A stretch of DNA of 64,000 nt from Thermoplasmata archaeon. GTDB lineage: Archaea > Thermoplasmatota > Thermoplasmata > Lutacidiplasmatales > UBA184. Location: NCBI GenBank assembly GCA_027314915.1, contig DAHUZZ010000005.1, positions 1-64,000 on the forward strand, in the 5' to 3' direction. A program made the translations under genes and the position numbers. A model generated the notes under the pieces. It was not told the DNA's origin. It made no database searches and saw nothing but the letters and a program-made list of their open reading frames with translations. The stretch's first letter is position 1. Every line of letters begins with the position of its first letter. This document shows positions 8,321-16,766 of the stretch, in pieces.

Positions 8321-10549
8321 TCAGCTGAAGACCACCGGTTGCGGCAGCAGCGACGGCCCGAAGATGTTGTTCAGGACGTCGGAGTCGCCGGGGCCGAGGA
8401 CCTCCGCGGCCAGGGTGAAGGGCCCGGGGACCTGCGTCTGCCAGGTGAGCGTCACGAAGGTGCTCGCCCCGCCGCCGGGGAGGTAGATCGTCGTCGACAC
8501 GACCTGGCCGCCGTAGAGCGCCGGGGTGCCGTTCACGAGGAGGAGGATCGTCACCGCGCCGCCGGCGAGCCCGTTCGAGCGGACGTCGACGTTGACCGTG
8601 GTCGGGCTCTTGGACTTCGTGCCCAGCACCTGCACCTCGGCGACGGCGTAGTCGACCTGCTGCCGGTCCGTGGACCCCACGCCGGGCGGCGTGAGACCGC
8701 TCAGCCAGTCGACCATGTTGTAGACGACCTCGGAGGCGCCCGCGCCGCTGCCCCACTGCTTCCCACCCGGCAGCGTGTGGACGAGCATCGCGGGGTCGAG
8801 GCCGAGGATGGCCTCGGAGTGGAACTTGCCCGTGGTGAAGAAGGTCCCCGCGGGATTGCCGTTCACCGAGAACCAGGTCACGGCGTTGGCGCCCGACTGG
8901 AGCGCGCCCGCGAGGTTCATCGCCTGGAACGTGGAGTTGCCGGCGACGGTCTTGTTGACCGTGTAGGTCGACGGCACCCCGGCGCCCTGGAGGCCGTACA
9001 CCGCGCTCGGGGTGTACACGCCCAGGTTCGTCTGGGGCAGCGAGAGGGTCGCCGCGCACGCGGTCCCCGAGACCGCCTTGAGACCGAAGGCGGAGAGGAA
9101 GGTGGTGCTGGGGCAGCCCGTGCTCGCCGTCGACCACGCTTCCGCCCCGACGATCCAGACGTTCGCCTTGCCGCTCAGCGTGGTGAGCGTCGACTGGTCG
9201 GAGGAGGAGAGGGCGGGGCAGGCGGGGTTGGTGTTGCTGCCGTAGTCGACGATGATCACCTGGTCGGAGCTGAAGGTGCTCGCCGCCGGCAGGTTGGACG
9301 TGCACGAGTAGGTGTACGTCGTGAAGGGGATGCCGTCGGAGACCATCGCGGCCCGGAGCCAGCCGGCCTCGTCGGCCGCGCCCCAGGTGTGGGCGGTCGT
9401 GTAGCCGGTGTTCTTGGCGATGAAGGCGATCTGCGGGAAGATCGTGACGCTCAGGGTCCCGTTCGCCTCGCCGACGCCCGGCACGCTGCCCTGGGCCACG
9501 AGGACCGCCGAGCCGATCTGCGTCGGGGTCCAGGCCATGTACATCGACGCGACCCCGCCCGCGGTGATCGGGGCCGTGGTGCTGCCCAGGAGGGCGCCGT
9601 TCACGAAGAACGACATCGAGGCCGTGCCGCCGGCGAAGCCGTTGTTGACGATCGTCCCGATGAGGGTCGAGGGCGTGTTGTTCACGGGGACGGTCTGGTT
9701 GAGCGCGACCGAGACCGTGACGTCGCCCGGGATGTTGATGCCGGGCGGGATGATGTCGACGGGCACCGCGATGGTGTTGCGGAGCCCGAGGGTGTCGATG
9801 GCGCTCACGAAGACGAAGTAGACCCCGCTCGAGGTGGTGAGGCCGGGCACCGTGTACTCCCAGGTCCCGTTGGCCGCGGAGTAGGTCATGATCTGCGGGT
9901 GCGCGCCGTAGAGGCCGGGGAGGAGCGAGTAGTTCACCACGACATGGGTCGAGGTGGGCCGGAGGTTCACGTCGGCGATCTGGACGAAGACCTTGAACGG
10001 CGCGCCCACCGGGGGCTCCGCGGGCGAGGTGCCCTGGTTGGTGAACTGGGGCGGGATGCTGGGGCTCGACCCGGGCAGGATGTTGTGGTAGAGGAGCACG
10101 TTCGCCGAGATGATGTTGATCGTCAGGTTGTCGGGGATGGTGAGGCCGCGCGGAAGGACGTTGAGGCTCCAGGTCTCGCCGATGGTCCAGGCGACGACGC
10201 CCCCGTTCGCAATGCTGAACGGACCGGTGAAGGCGCTCGGCTTGGCGGCCGAGGTGATGTAGATCAGGTTCGAGGCGCCGTTGAAGATCGTCGGACCGGC
10301 GAGGTGGGTGATGTTGACGTAGGAGACGACCGTCCCCACGCCGCTCACGTACTCGAAGGCGAGCTGAGCGGCGAACTGGCTCGTCGGCTGCGGCGCGGGC
10401 TGGGGGAAGGTGTTGACGAAGAGGAAGACGGTGCCGAAGAGCGTCACCGTGAGGCCGAGGAGCAGGATCGTGCCGACGACGTCGGACAACCCTCGGCGGG
10501 AACGACCGGGTCCGCGAAGACTTCGGCGGCGTGGGGAAAAGTCGAGCAT
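8321..10549 (-). CDS. Very large type IV pilin-like surface protein with CARDB-type domains
   Basis: 742 residues, probably exported and anchored by an archaeal type IV pilin N terminus: basic region [14 protein letters not shown], then [20 protein letters not shown] with the likely class III cleavage near Gly20/Leu21. The rest is polar and Ser/Thr/Asn-rich. Residues about 290-380 look like a CARDB-type beta domain, about 385-620 resemble a glutamine-amidotransferase-like (ThuA/GATase1 type) fold ([37 protein letters not shown]), and the end is another CARDB-like domain. Ordinary pilins are 100-200 residues, so this is more likely an adhesin or surface enzyme. Start ATG 10549; GTG 10573 is possible given the TATATA box at 10604. 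Confidence 0.7.
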   Translation of the reverse strand: MLDFSPRRRSLRGPGRSRRGLSDVVGTILLLGLTVTLFGTVFLFVNTFPQPAPQPTSQFAAQLAFEYVSGVGTVVSYVNITHLAGPTIFNGASNLIYITSAAKPSAFTGPFSIANGGVVAWTIGETWSLNVLPRGLTIPDNLTINIISANVLLYHNILPGSSPSIPPQFTNQGTSPAEPPVGAPFKVFVQIADVNLRPTSTHVVVNYSLLPGLYGAHPQIMTYSAANGTWEYTVPGLTTSSGVYFVFVSAIDTLGLRNTIAVPVDIIPPGINIPGDVTVSVALNQTVPVNNTPSTLIGTIVNNGFAGGTASMSFFVNGALLGSTTAPITAGGVASMYMAWTPTQIGSAVLVAQGSVPGVGEANGTLSVTIFPQIAFIAKNTGYTTAHTWGAADEAGWLRAAMVSDGIPFTTYTYSCTSNLPAASTFSSDQVIIVDYGSNTNPACPALSSSDQSTLTTLSGKANVWIVGAEAWSTASTGCPSTTFLSAFGLKAVSGTACAATLSLPQTNLGVYTPSAVYGLQGAGVPSTYTVNKTVAGNSTFQAMNLAGALQSGANAVTWFSVNGNPAGTFFTTGKFHSEAILGLDPAMLVHTLPGGKQWGSGAGASEVVYNMVDWLSGLTPPGVGSTDRQQVDYAVAEVQVLGTKSKSPTTVNVDVRSNGLAGGAVTILLLVNGTPALYGGQVVSTTIYLPGGGASTFVTLTWQTQVPGPFTLAAEVLGPGDSDVLNNIFGPSLLPQPVVFS

Positions 10550-10603
10550 AGGTTCGCGCCCCGTGGTCTCCACGGGAGCACGGTAGAATTTGGCCGAGCC
10601 CGG

Positions 10604-10609
10604 TATATA
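10604..10609 (-). promoter_or_regulatory. TATA box for pilin-like gene
   Basis: TATATA in GGTATATAGACG. The expected transcription start lies near 10580, giving a leader of about 31 bases to ATG 10549 or 7 bases to GTG 10573. Confidence 0.55.
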
Positions 10610-10840
10610 GACGTTCTGAGGGAGCGGCTCGGGCCGCGGCCCGGTGCAGCCCGGATGCGCATGAGCACGCACTCCCCGGATCCGCGCACGGTCGGGCCCG
10701 CCGCGCGGTTCCGGAGGGCGGTTATACGGACCGGTTCGGGTCCCGGAGGGGCCCCGCCCTTCGCGCCAGATTTGTTCGACAGGGAAGAAAACGCTAGCAA
10801 AACACGTTCCGGAGCTTATCGACGCGAAAAGGTCCGCGAG

Positions 10841-10848
10841 TTTAAGTA
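10841..10848 (+). promoter_or_regulatory. TATA-like box for RHH gene
   Basis: TTTAAGTA lies about 33 bases before the GTG start at 10877, giving a short leader of some 8-10 bases. Confidence 0.5.
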
Positions 10849-10876
10849 GAAGGATTTCGCATAGCCCGCCTCGGTC

Positions 10877-11374
10877 GTGTTCGACAACTCCCCCAACCCG
10901 AGCCCGCAGGAAACCGATCCACGATCGGTGGCCGAGCGGCCCGGGCCCGAGGATGAGCGCATCGCCCTACGGTGCAACCGCAAGGAGCTCCAGCTCCTGG
11001 ACTCGTTCGTCACGAACGGCGAGTTCAAGAGCCGCTCGGAGCTCATGCGGGCGGCGCTGCGCGCGTTCCTCCGGGAGCGGGCGTTGTCCGGCGCGATGAT
11101 CCCCGGAGCCACCGAGAACGTCGAGGTGCCGCTCCGGATCCGGTCCGACGAGCTCGACACGTTCGCCGCCTACGGCGAACTGGTCGAGAACGGCAGTCCG
11201 CTGAGCGCGGTGCTGGCGGCGCTGGTGCGTCGGGGGGCCTTCGAGCTGAAGGTCGCGGATCTGGTGGCGAACGCCCGGCAGTCGGTCCGGAAGTCGGCGG
11301 ACGCGCGGGCCCAGCTGGTCGGCCTCGAGCGGGTCGGAGCCGAACTTTCGCGGAAGGGGGTCGTCGGTCGGTAG
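10877..11374 (+). CDS. Tandem ribbon-helix-helix regulator
   Basis: 165-residue putative DNA-binding protein. Residues 28-67 form a typical ribbon-helix-helix: strand RIALRCNRKELQLL, helix 1, the loop NGEFKSRSELMRAALRAFL. Residues 82-122 (VEVPLRIRSDELDTFAAYGE then LSAVLAALVRRGAF) have the same strand-helix-helix pattern and look like a degenerate second copy, so one chain could form a pseudo-dimer. The C-terminal 40 residues are basic and helical. It lies 41 bases before an FtsZ-like gene on the same strand. In haloarchaea the RHH protein CdrS controls ftsZ2, so a role in controlling the neighbour is a reasonable inference. Start GTG. Confidence 0.75.
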   Translation: MFDNSPNPSPQETDPRSVAERPGPEDERIALRCNRKELQLLDSFVTNGEFKSRSELMRAALRAFLRERALSGAMIPGATENVEVPLRIRSDELDTFAAYGELVENGSPLSAVLAALVRRGAFELKVADLVANARQSVRKSADARAQLVGLERVGAELSRKGVVGR

Positions 11375-11415
11375 GGTCGGACGGAAGGGTCGGAGCGATC
11401 AAGGGGTGGGGGTAG

Positions 11416-12336
11416 TTGACAGAGTACCGTGGGGGCGTGCGCGACGAGGAGAGCCTGACGACGCGGTTCGACGAGCTCGATGAGAGCTTCGTCGAGAACC
11501 TCCGCCTGGGGCAGGACCTGAGGTTCGTCCTGGTCTGCGTGGGCGGCGGCGCCGCCCGCATCGGCCACGAGGTCATCGGCCGGCACCTGCGCTATCTGGA
11601 GACGGTCGTCATCAACTGCGATCCCCGGGTCCAGGACCTGGAGGAGTTCGACCGCCGCGTCTTCCTCGGCGCCGGCGCCGACGGGGGCCACGACACCGCC
11701 GGGTCACCGGTGGTGGGGGGCCACCTGGCGCGCGCCGCCGAGCCGGCCCTCGAGCGGATCTTCGAGGGGGCCACCTTCGTCACCGTCGTGACCACGCTGG
11801 GCGGCGGGACGGGCACCGGCGTGCTGCCCTTCATCCTGGAGGCCGCGGCCCGGCGCGCCGCCGTGCTCTCGGTCTTTGCCGTGAAGCCGTTCGCCTGCGA
11901 AGGCGAGCGGCGGGCGCTCGCCGAGCGGGCGCTCGGCCGACTCCACTTCGTCGACGCCTGGGTGGAGAAGCAGCAGCACCAGCTCGCGAACCTGACGGTC
12001 CTCGACAACGAGTCCCTGGTCGCCGACGCGGCCAAGTACTCCATGAACCGGCTCAACCGGCACTGGGCGGAGCTCATCGCGAACCACATCGAGCATTCCT
12101 TCGTCATCCCGGCGGAGGCGGCGGTCGAGGGAGCGCGCCTCGCGGCCCTCGCCGAGGCGGAGCCGATGCCCCACCCCACCCCCGCGCCCACGAGCCCCTC
12201 CGTGCCCGCACCGCCGATCGCCCCCGGGATCTTCGACGGAACGCTGCCGGCGGTCCAGTTCGACGGCGCGCGGTTCGACGCCGAGCTCACCTTCGAGATC
12301 CTTCCGCCCCTGGACCGGGGCCCGGGCCTCTCGTAG
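11416..12336 (+). CDS. Divergent, truncated FtsZ/tubulin-like GTPase
   Basis: 306 residues. The tubulin/FtsZ nucleotide-binding half is recognisable: VLVCVGGGAARIGHEVIG (residues 38-55), VINCDP where FtsZ has NTD, RVFLGAGADGG, the T4 signature LGGGTGTG (128-135) and FAVKPFACEGERR matching FtsZ VTKPFxFEG. After helix 7 (about 205-230) the protein ends in a Pro/Ala-rich tail; I see no T7 loop with the catalytic Asp (NxDFAD type) and no C-terminal activation domain. It may bind GTP without normal polymerisation-coupled hydrolysis. Start TTG 11416 follows GGGGTGGGGG; GTG 11437 is an alternative. Paired with the RHH gene upstream. Confidence 0.75.
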   Translation: MTEYRGGVRDEESLTTRFDELDESFVENLRLGQDLRFVLVCVGGGAARIGHEVIGRHLRYLETVVINCDPRVQDLEEFDRRVFLGAGADGGHDTAGSPVVGGHLARAAEPALERIFEGATFVTVVTTLGGGTGTGVLPFILEAAARRAAVLSVFAVKPFACEGERRALAERALGRLHFVDAWVEKQQHQLANLTVLDNESLVADAAKYSMNRLNRHWAELIANHIEHSFVIPAEAAVEGARLAALAEAEPMPHPTPAPTSPSVPAPPIAPGIFDGTLPAVQFDGARFDAELTFEILPPLDRGPGLS

Positions 12337-12391
12337 AGCTGCGGCCCCGGCTCCCCCGGCCCGTGGCCTCGCGCCGCGCGCCCGGGTAACC

Positions 12392-12399
12392 GCTATAAG
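12392..12399 (+). promoter_or_regulatory. TATA box for 54-residue membrane protein
   Basis: CTATAAGG centred about 28 bases before ATG 12424. This supports a leaderless start at 12424 rather than an in-frame upstream GTG at 12400 that falls right after the box. Confidence 0.6.
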
Positions 12400-12423
12400 G
12401 TGCGTCCCGCGTCGGTACCCCCG

Positions 12424-12588
12424 ATGGACGGACGGCTCGTCGCGATCCTGCTCACGCTCGTCCTTCCGGCGGTCCTCATCGGGGTCACCTTCGAGTACTT
12501 CGGGCTCAACCCGATCTCGATCCTGGTCCTGATCTCGGTGATCCTCGGCGGGGTCCTCTACCTGCTGAGCTACACCGACGCCTACTGA
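12424..12588 (+). CDS. Small two-helix membrane protein
   Basis: A 54-residue protein that is almost entirely hydrophobic: helix 1 LVAILLTLVLPAVLIGVTF, a short turn EYFGLNP, and helix 2 SILVLISVILGGVLYLL, ending SYTDAY. No family recognised. It has its own well-placed TATA box and a leaderless ATG, which argues that it is real despite its size. It sits downstream of the FtsZ-like gene and converges with the PAC2 gene; whether it works with either is not known. Confidence 0.65.
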   Translation: MDGRLVAILLTLVLPAVLIGVTFEYFGLNPISILVLISVILGGVLYLLSYTDAY

Positions 12589-12604
12589 CCCCGGCGCGGC
12601 AGCG

Positions 12605-13396
12605 CTACTGGTAGATCGTCTGCGTCTCCGGCGGAAGCCCCACGGGCCGCTCGGCCATCGACTGGCTCTTCATCGCCTGCCGCAGGGCCTGCTCGATCAG
12701 CACCGCCTGCGTACGGAGCGGGCCCGTGTCGATCTTGAGGTCGGGGAGCATCCGGTCGATGGCCTCGATGAGCGCCGCGCCGGCCCGGTGGTCCGGGTAC
12801 CCCTCGGTCTCGCGGGCGCTCACGAGCATCGCCGCGACGGGGACCGATCGGCGCTGGCCCCGGACGAGGAGCGCCCCGGAGACGCCCCCGATGACCCCGT
12901 CGGTCAGGGGCCGGGCCCGCGCCCGGACGAACTGCTCCTCGAGGGCCGTGGAGTGCCGGGAGGGCACCGACCAGACCTGCTCGTCGGGGAGCGGGGTTCC
13001 CCCGCTGCCCTCGGCCTCCTCCGTCATCGGGTGCGGCACCACGCCCTCGATGGCGAGGACGAGCCGGGCCTTGAGCCGCTCCGCGCCGTCCAGGATCGCG
13101 TCGGCGATGGGGCGCACCGTGCTCAGGCTCGGAGGGAACTCGCTGAGCACGATGGCGAGCGTGCCGCTGCCGTAGACCCGGATCGTCGGCTGCACGTCCC
13201 CCCGCTGGATGATGGCGAGCGGCAGCGCGTCGTCGGACTCCAGGACCCCCACCCGGGGCAGGTCGAGCACCCGGACCATGTAGTGGGCGGCCACGGTCGC
13301 CGCGAGCCCGGCGCTCGGGAAGCAGCTCAGGACCACCGAATCCGGCCGGGGGGCCACCGAAGGGGAATCGTCGCGCCAGAGGAAGGTGCTCGACAT
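12605..13396 (-). CDS. PAC2-family protein (proteasome assembly chaperone-like)
   Basis: 263 residues, similar to the archaeal PAC2/PsmG-type family of ATP-grasp-like chaperones thought to help proteasome assembly. Seen: SVVLSCFPSAGLAATVAAHY near the N terminus (the typical glycine-rich opening), LPLAIIQRGDVQPTIRVYG, LAIVLSEFPPS, LVLAIEGVVPHP, then GVIGGVSGALL and the closing helix. The family fits well but the partner is inferred. ATG 13396 (MSSTFLW) is chosen; longer in-frame extensions run antisense to the FEN1 gene. It is divergent from fen across about 100 bases. Confidence 0.8.
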   Translation of the reverse strand: MSSTFLWRDDSPSVAPRPDSVVLSCFPSAGLAATVAAHYMVRVLDLPRVGVLESDDALPLAIIQRGDVQPTIRVYGSGTLAIVLSEFPPSLSTVRPIADAILDGAERLKARLVLAIEGVVPHPMTEEAEGSGGTPLPDEQVWSVPSRHSTALEEQFVRARARPLTDGVIGGVSGALLVRGQRRSVPVAAMLVSARETEGYPDHRAGAALIEAIDRMLPDLKIDTGPLRTQAVLIEQALRQAMKSQSMAERPVGLPPETQTIYQ

Positions 13397-13498
13397 CGGC
13401 CGGGGGCAGCACGGGAGGCTACTTCTGGGTTCGGTGGGGCCGGGGTCCTCTTCGGGCCGCCGCGGGCCGGTCCGCAAAGCCCCAAGTACTGTCGGCCG

Positions 13499-14527
13499 AT
13501 GAACGCCGCCGTGGGGCTCCCCCTCCGGGACCTGGTCACCCCCGAGGAGCTTCCCTGGGAGGCGCTCGCCGGCCGGAGCCTGGCGGTCGACGGCTACAAC
13601 GCCCTCTACCAGTTCCTCGCGACCATCCGGCAGCAGGACGGCCGCCTCTTCACCGATGCCGAGGGCCGCGTCACGAGCCACCTGATCGGGCTGCTGTACC
13701 GCACCACGGCGCTCCTGGGGGAGGGGGTCCGGCCGGTCTGGGTCTTCGATGGAGCGCCGCCCGCCCTCAAGAGCGGCACGCTGGCGGGGCGCTTCCGCGT
13801 CAAGCAGCGGGCCGAGGAGCGCTGGCAGGAGGCGGTGGCCGCCGGGGACCTCGAGGCGGCGCGCCGCCATGCCGCCGCCACGTCGCGGCTCACCCGCGAG
13901 ATGGTCGCCGAGGCCCGTACGCTCCTCGACGCCCTCGGCGTTCCGCACGTCCAGGCCCCCTCCGAGGGCGAGGCCCAGGCGGCGTTCATGGCCGCCCGCG
14001 GGCAGGTCTGGGCGAGCGCCTCCGAGGACTACGACGTCCTGCTCTTCGGCTCGCCCCGGCTCGTGCGGGGTCTCGCCGCGCGGGGGAAGAAGGGCGCGAC
14101 CCCGGCGGCGCAGGTGATCGACCGGGGCAAGCTGCTCGAGCAGCTGGGCGTGAGCGGCGAGGAGCTGCTCCTCATCGGGCTGCTCATCGGGACCGACTAC
14201 AACGATGGGGCGGCCGGCTACGGCCCGAAGAAGGCGCTCAAGCTCGCGCGGGAGCACCTGGGCTGGGACGCCTCGCTGGCCCGGGTGGGGCTCGACCCCC
14301 ACGAGCTCGAACCGGTCGCCGAGCTGTTCCGCCACCCGGCAGTGACGGAGGTCCCGGACCCGGCCTTCTCCCCGCCGAACGAGGCGCTCGCGCTCCGGGT
14401 CCTCGTCGACCAGCACGGTTTCTCTCCCGAGCGCGTGCAGGGGGCGCTACGTCGGGCGCGGGCCGCCCCGCCGGTCGTGGCCGTCCCGCGGGGGCACCAG
14501 GCGAAGCTCGAGGGGTTCGGGGAGTAG
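13499..14527 (+). CDS. fen: Flap endonuclease 1
   Basis: FEN1 removes 5' flaps during Okazaki fragment maturation and repair. The 342-residue protein has the N-terminal nuclease block with LAVDGYNALYQFL (Asp31) and PVWVFDGAPP, the internal block with PSEGEAQAAF and SEDYDVLLFG, and LIGTDYND; these carry the acidic residues for two metal ions. A helix-hairpin-helix region (YGPKKALKLAREH) follows. The last residues QAKLEGFGE resemble a PCNA-interacting box (QxxLxxF) with the final aromatic replaced by Gly. Start ATG 13499. It is followed after 8 bases by ftcD. Confidence 0.95.
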   Translation: MNAAVGLPLRDLVTPEELPWEALAGRSLAVDGYNALYQFLATIRQQDGRLFTDAEGRVTSHLIGLLYRTTALLGEGVRPVWVFDGAPPALKSGTLAGRFRVKQRAEERWQEAVAAGDLEAARRHAAATSRLTREMVAEARTLLDALGVPHVQAPSEGEAQAAFMAARGQVWASASEDYDVLLFGSPRLVRGLAARGKKGATPAAQVIDRGKLLEQLGVSGEELLLIGLLIGTDYNDGAAGYGPKKALKLAREHLGWDASLARVGLDPHELEPVAELFRHPAVTEVPDPAFSPPNEALALRVLVDQHGFSPERVQGALRRARAAPPVVAVPRGHQAKLEGFGE

Positions 14528-14535
14528 ATGGATCC

Positions 14536-16047
14536 ATGAAGTGGTTCGAGTGCGTGCCGAACTTCTCCGAGGGACGCGACGCGGAGCGCATCGAGCGGAT
14601 CGTCGCGCCGGCGCGCGCCGTGCCCGGCGTCGCCGTGCTCGACGTCGAGCGGAACGCGGACCACCACCGCTCCGTCGTGAGCCTCGCCGGACCGGGCGAT
14701 CGGCTCCTCGAGGCCGTCTTCCGGATGATGGAGGTCGCGGTCCGGGAGATCGATCTCAACCACCACCACGGCGAGCACCCGCGGATGGGCGCGGTGGACG
14801 TCGTGCCGTTCATCCCGCTCGGCAGCGCGACCATGGAGGAGGCGATCGGGCTCGCCCGGGCGCTCGCCGAGCGGGCCTCGGGGGAGCTCGGGCTCCCCGT
14901 CTACCTCTACGGCGAGGCCGCCCGACGCCCCGAGCGCCGGGACCTCGCCGCGGTCCGCAAGGGCGGCTTCGAGGGACTGCGCGCGGAGCTGCCGAACGAT
15001 CCCTCGCGGGCGCCGGACCTTGGCCCGGCCCGGGTCCACCCGACGGCGGGGATCGTGGCGATCGGCGCCCGCCCGGTGCTCATCGCCTACAACGTCTACC
15101 TGACGACCGGCGACGTCGCCGTGGCGAAGAAGGTCGCCCACGCGGTGCGGGGCCGGGACGGCGGCCTGGCGGAGGTGAAGGCGCTCGGGTTCGAGATCAG
15201 GGAGCGCGCCCGGGCCCAGGTCTCGATGAACCTGACCGACTACCGCCGGACGCCCCTCCACCGGGCCTTCGAGATGGTCCGCCGGGAGGCGGAGCGGTAC
15301 GGGGTCGCCGTGGAGGAGAGCGAGGTGGTCGGGCTCCTCCCCGAGGATGCGCTCTTCGACGCGGCCGAGCACTTCCTCCAGCTCAACGCGTTCGATCGGG
15401 GGAACGTGCTCGAGCGGAAGCTCGACGCGGCGGGGTCCCGGGGCTCCGCGGCGGACGCGGCCCCGGACCCGGAGCGGCTCGCCCGGTTGCCGCTCGGGGA
15501 GTTCACCGAGCGGCTCGCGGCGCGGACCCCGACCCCCGGCGGCGGCAGCGCGGCCGCTGCCGTCGGCGCGCTGGGGACCGCGCTCGGCGCGATGGTGATC
15601 GCCTACTCGATGCCCGCCGGTACGCCGACGGGACCGCTCGCGCCGGTCCGGGAGCAGCTGGCGGACGCGCGGACGGGGTTCCTCGAGCTCGTCGATGCCG
15701 ATGCGCGCTCCTACGAGGCGGTGCGGGCCGCCCGCAGGGCGCTCCGGCCGGACCCGACGAACGGGGAGCTCCAGCGGGCCTGGGAGGGCGCGCTCCGACG
15801 GGCCGCCGAGGTCCCCCTCGACACCGCCCGGCTCGCCTCGCGCGTCCGGAAGCTCCTCGAGACGCACCGGGCGGCGACCAACACGGCGGTGGGCAGCGAC
15901 CTGGTGACGGCGCTCAGCCTCCTGCGCTCGGCGCAGGAGGGGGCGCTCGCGAACGTGGCGACGAACCTGGAGGAGCTCGTCGCGAAGGGGCTCACCGTCG
16001 GGGACCTGACCGCCGAGCTGGAACGGCTCCGGGGCGCGCCTCCGTGA
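14536..16047 (+). CDS. ftcD: Bifunctional glutamate formiminotransferase / formimidoyl-THF cyclodeaminase
   Basis: 503-residue two-domain folate enzyme. Residues 1 to about 300 are the formiminotransferase: KWFECVPNFSEGRD, the His-rich active-site strand LNHHHGEHPRMGAVDVVPF, and VLIAYNVYL. After a short linker the cyclodeaminase four-helix bundle begins with FTERLAARTPTPGGGSAAAA (about 325-345). Together they move the formimino group from formiminoglutamate to tetrahydrofolate and release ammonia to give methenyl-THF, at the end of histidine breakdown or as a one-carbon entry route. Fused forms are known in animals and some bacteria. No other hut gene lies nearby. The next gene overlaps its stop. 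Confidence 0.92.
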   Translation: MKWFECVPNFSEGRDAERIERIVAPARAVPGVAVLDVERNADHHRSVVSLAGPGDRLLEAVFRMMEVAVREIDLNHHHGEHPRMGAVDVVPFIPLGSATMEEAIGLARALAERASGELGLPVYLYGEAARRPERRDLAAVRKGGFEGLRAELPNDPSRAPDLGPARVHPTAGIVAIGARPVLIAYNVYLTTGDVAVAKKVAHAVRGRDGGLAEVKALGFEIRERARAQVSMNLTDYRRTPLHRAFEMVRREAERYGVAVEESEVVGLLPEDALFDAAEHFLQLNAFDRGNVLERKLDAAGSRGSAADAAPDPERLARLPLGEFTERLAARTPTPGGGSAAAAVGALGTALGAMVIAYSMPAGTPTGPLAPVREQLADARTGFLELVDADARSYEAVRAARRALRPDPTNGELQRAWEGALRRAAEVPLDTARLASRVRKLLETHRAATNTAVGSDLVTALSLLRSAQEGALANVATNLEELVAKGLTVGDLTAELERLRGAPP

Positions 16048-16730
16048 GCCCGGTCGCGCCCCCGCGCCCCGAGGTCCATGCCAACTGCGCCATCTCCCTC
16101 GACGGGCGGCTCGCCTACGCGGGAGGGCGTCGCGCCCGGCTCTCGGGGCCGGAGGACCTCGAGCGCGTGCAGCAGCTCCGGCTCGCCTCCGGGGCCATCC
16201 TCGTGGGCGTGAACACGGTCCTCCTCGACGACCCCTCGCTCCGGGTCCACTACGAGCTCCTCGGCCGGAAGGACGAGGGCCGCCATCCCGTCCGCGTCGT
16301 GCTCGACTCGCGGGGACGGCTGCCCCCGCAGGCCCGGGTGCTGGACGGGAGCCTCCCGACGATCGTCGCCACGAGCGGGGCGAATACGACGGCGTACCCG
16401 AAGGGGGTCGAGCGGATCGTCTGCGGGACGGACCGGGTCGAGCTCCCCCGCCTCCTCCGCGAGCTCTCGGACCGGGGGATCCGGCGCCTGCTCGTGGAGG
16501 GCGGCGCCTCCGTGCTCTCGAGCTTCTTTCGATCGGGGCTCGTCGACCGGTTCACCGTCTACGTCGCCCCCGTCCTGATCGGGGGCCGGACCGCCCCCCC
16601 GCTCATGGGCGGCCCCGAGACCGCCGGTCCCGAGGGCGCGGTCGCGCTCACGCGGGTCGCCGTGGAGCCGCTCGGCGAGGGGGTCCTCCTCACGTTCGCG
16701 CCCGCGCCCGGCGGGCACGCACCGTTATAG
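16044..16730 (+). CDS. arfC: 2,5-diamino-6-ribosylamino-pyrimidinone 5'-phosphate reductase (RibD C-terminal type)
   Basis: 228 residues, the DHFR-like RibD C-terminal reductase that in archaea reduces the ribosyl group of the riboflavin (and F420) precursor with NAD(P)H. Seen: VHANCAISLDGRLA at the start, GAILVGVNTVLLDDPSLRV, VRVVLDSRGRLP, LLVEGGASVLSSFFRSGLVD and the closing VYVAPVLIGG. These are the standard family motifs in the right order. GTG start at 16044 overlaps the ftcD stop (GTGA), so it is translationally coupled. Confidence 0.9.
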   Translation: MSPVAPPRPEVHANCAISLDGRLAYAGGRRARLSGPEDLERVQQLRLASGAILVGVNTVLLDDPSLRVHYELLGRKDEGRHPVRVVLDSRGRLPPQARVLDGSLPTIVATSGANTTAYPKGVERIVCGTDRVELPRLLRELSDRGIRRLLVEGGASVLSSFFRSGLVDRFTVYVAPVLIGGRTAPPLMGGPETAGPEGAVALTRVAVEPLGEGVLLTFAPAPGGHAPL

Positions 16731-16731
16731 G
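16724..16731 (+). promoter_or_regulatory. TATA box for FAH-family gene
   Basis: GTTATAGG, which includes the TAG stop codon of the preceding reductase gene. It lies about 39 bases before GTG 16767, leaving a leader of roughly 13 bases. Confidence 0.5.
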
Positions 16732-16766
16732 CCGGACCGGTTCGAGGTGCCGGGAGCGTCCGCACC

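Larger units (their letters stand above)
10550..10876. other. Long divergent promoter region
   Basis: 327 bases without a gene between the pilin-like protein (minus) and the RHH protein (plus). It contains a TATATA box for the minus gene at 10604-10609, a TTTAAGTA box for the plus gene at 10841-10848, another TATA-like GTTATACG near 10719, and an A-rich patch (GAAGAAAACGCTAGCAAAAC) near 10785. Such length is unusual in this compact window and suggests regulation. Confidence 0.5.

Noticed and set aside
11416..12336. Calling this gene ftsZ or cetZ
   Set aside because: The GTP-binding half is related, but the T7 loop and C-terminal domain are not visible, so a cell-division name would overstate the evidence.
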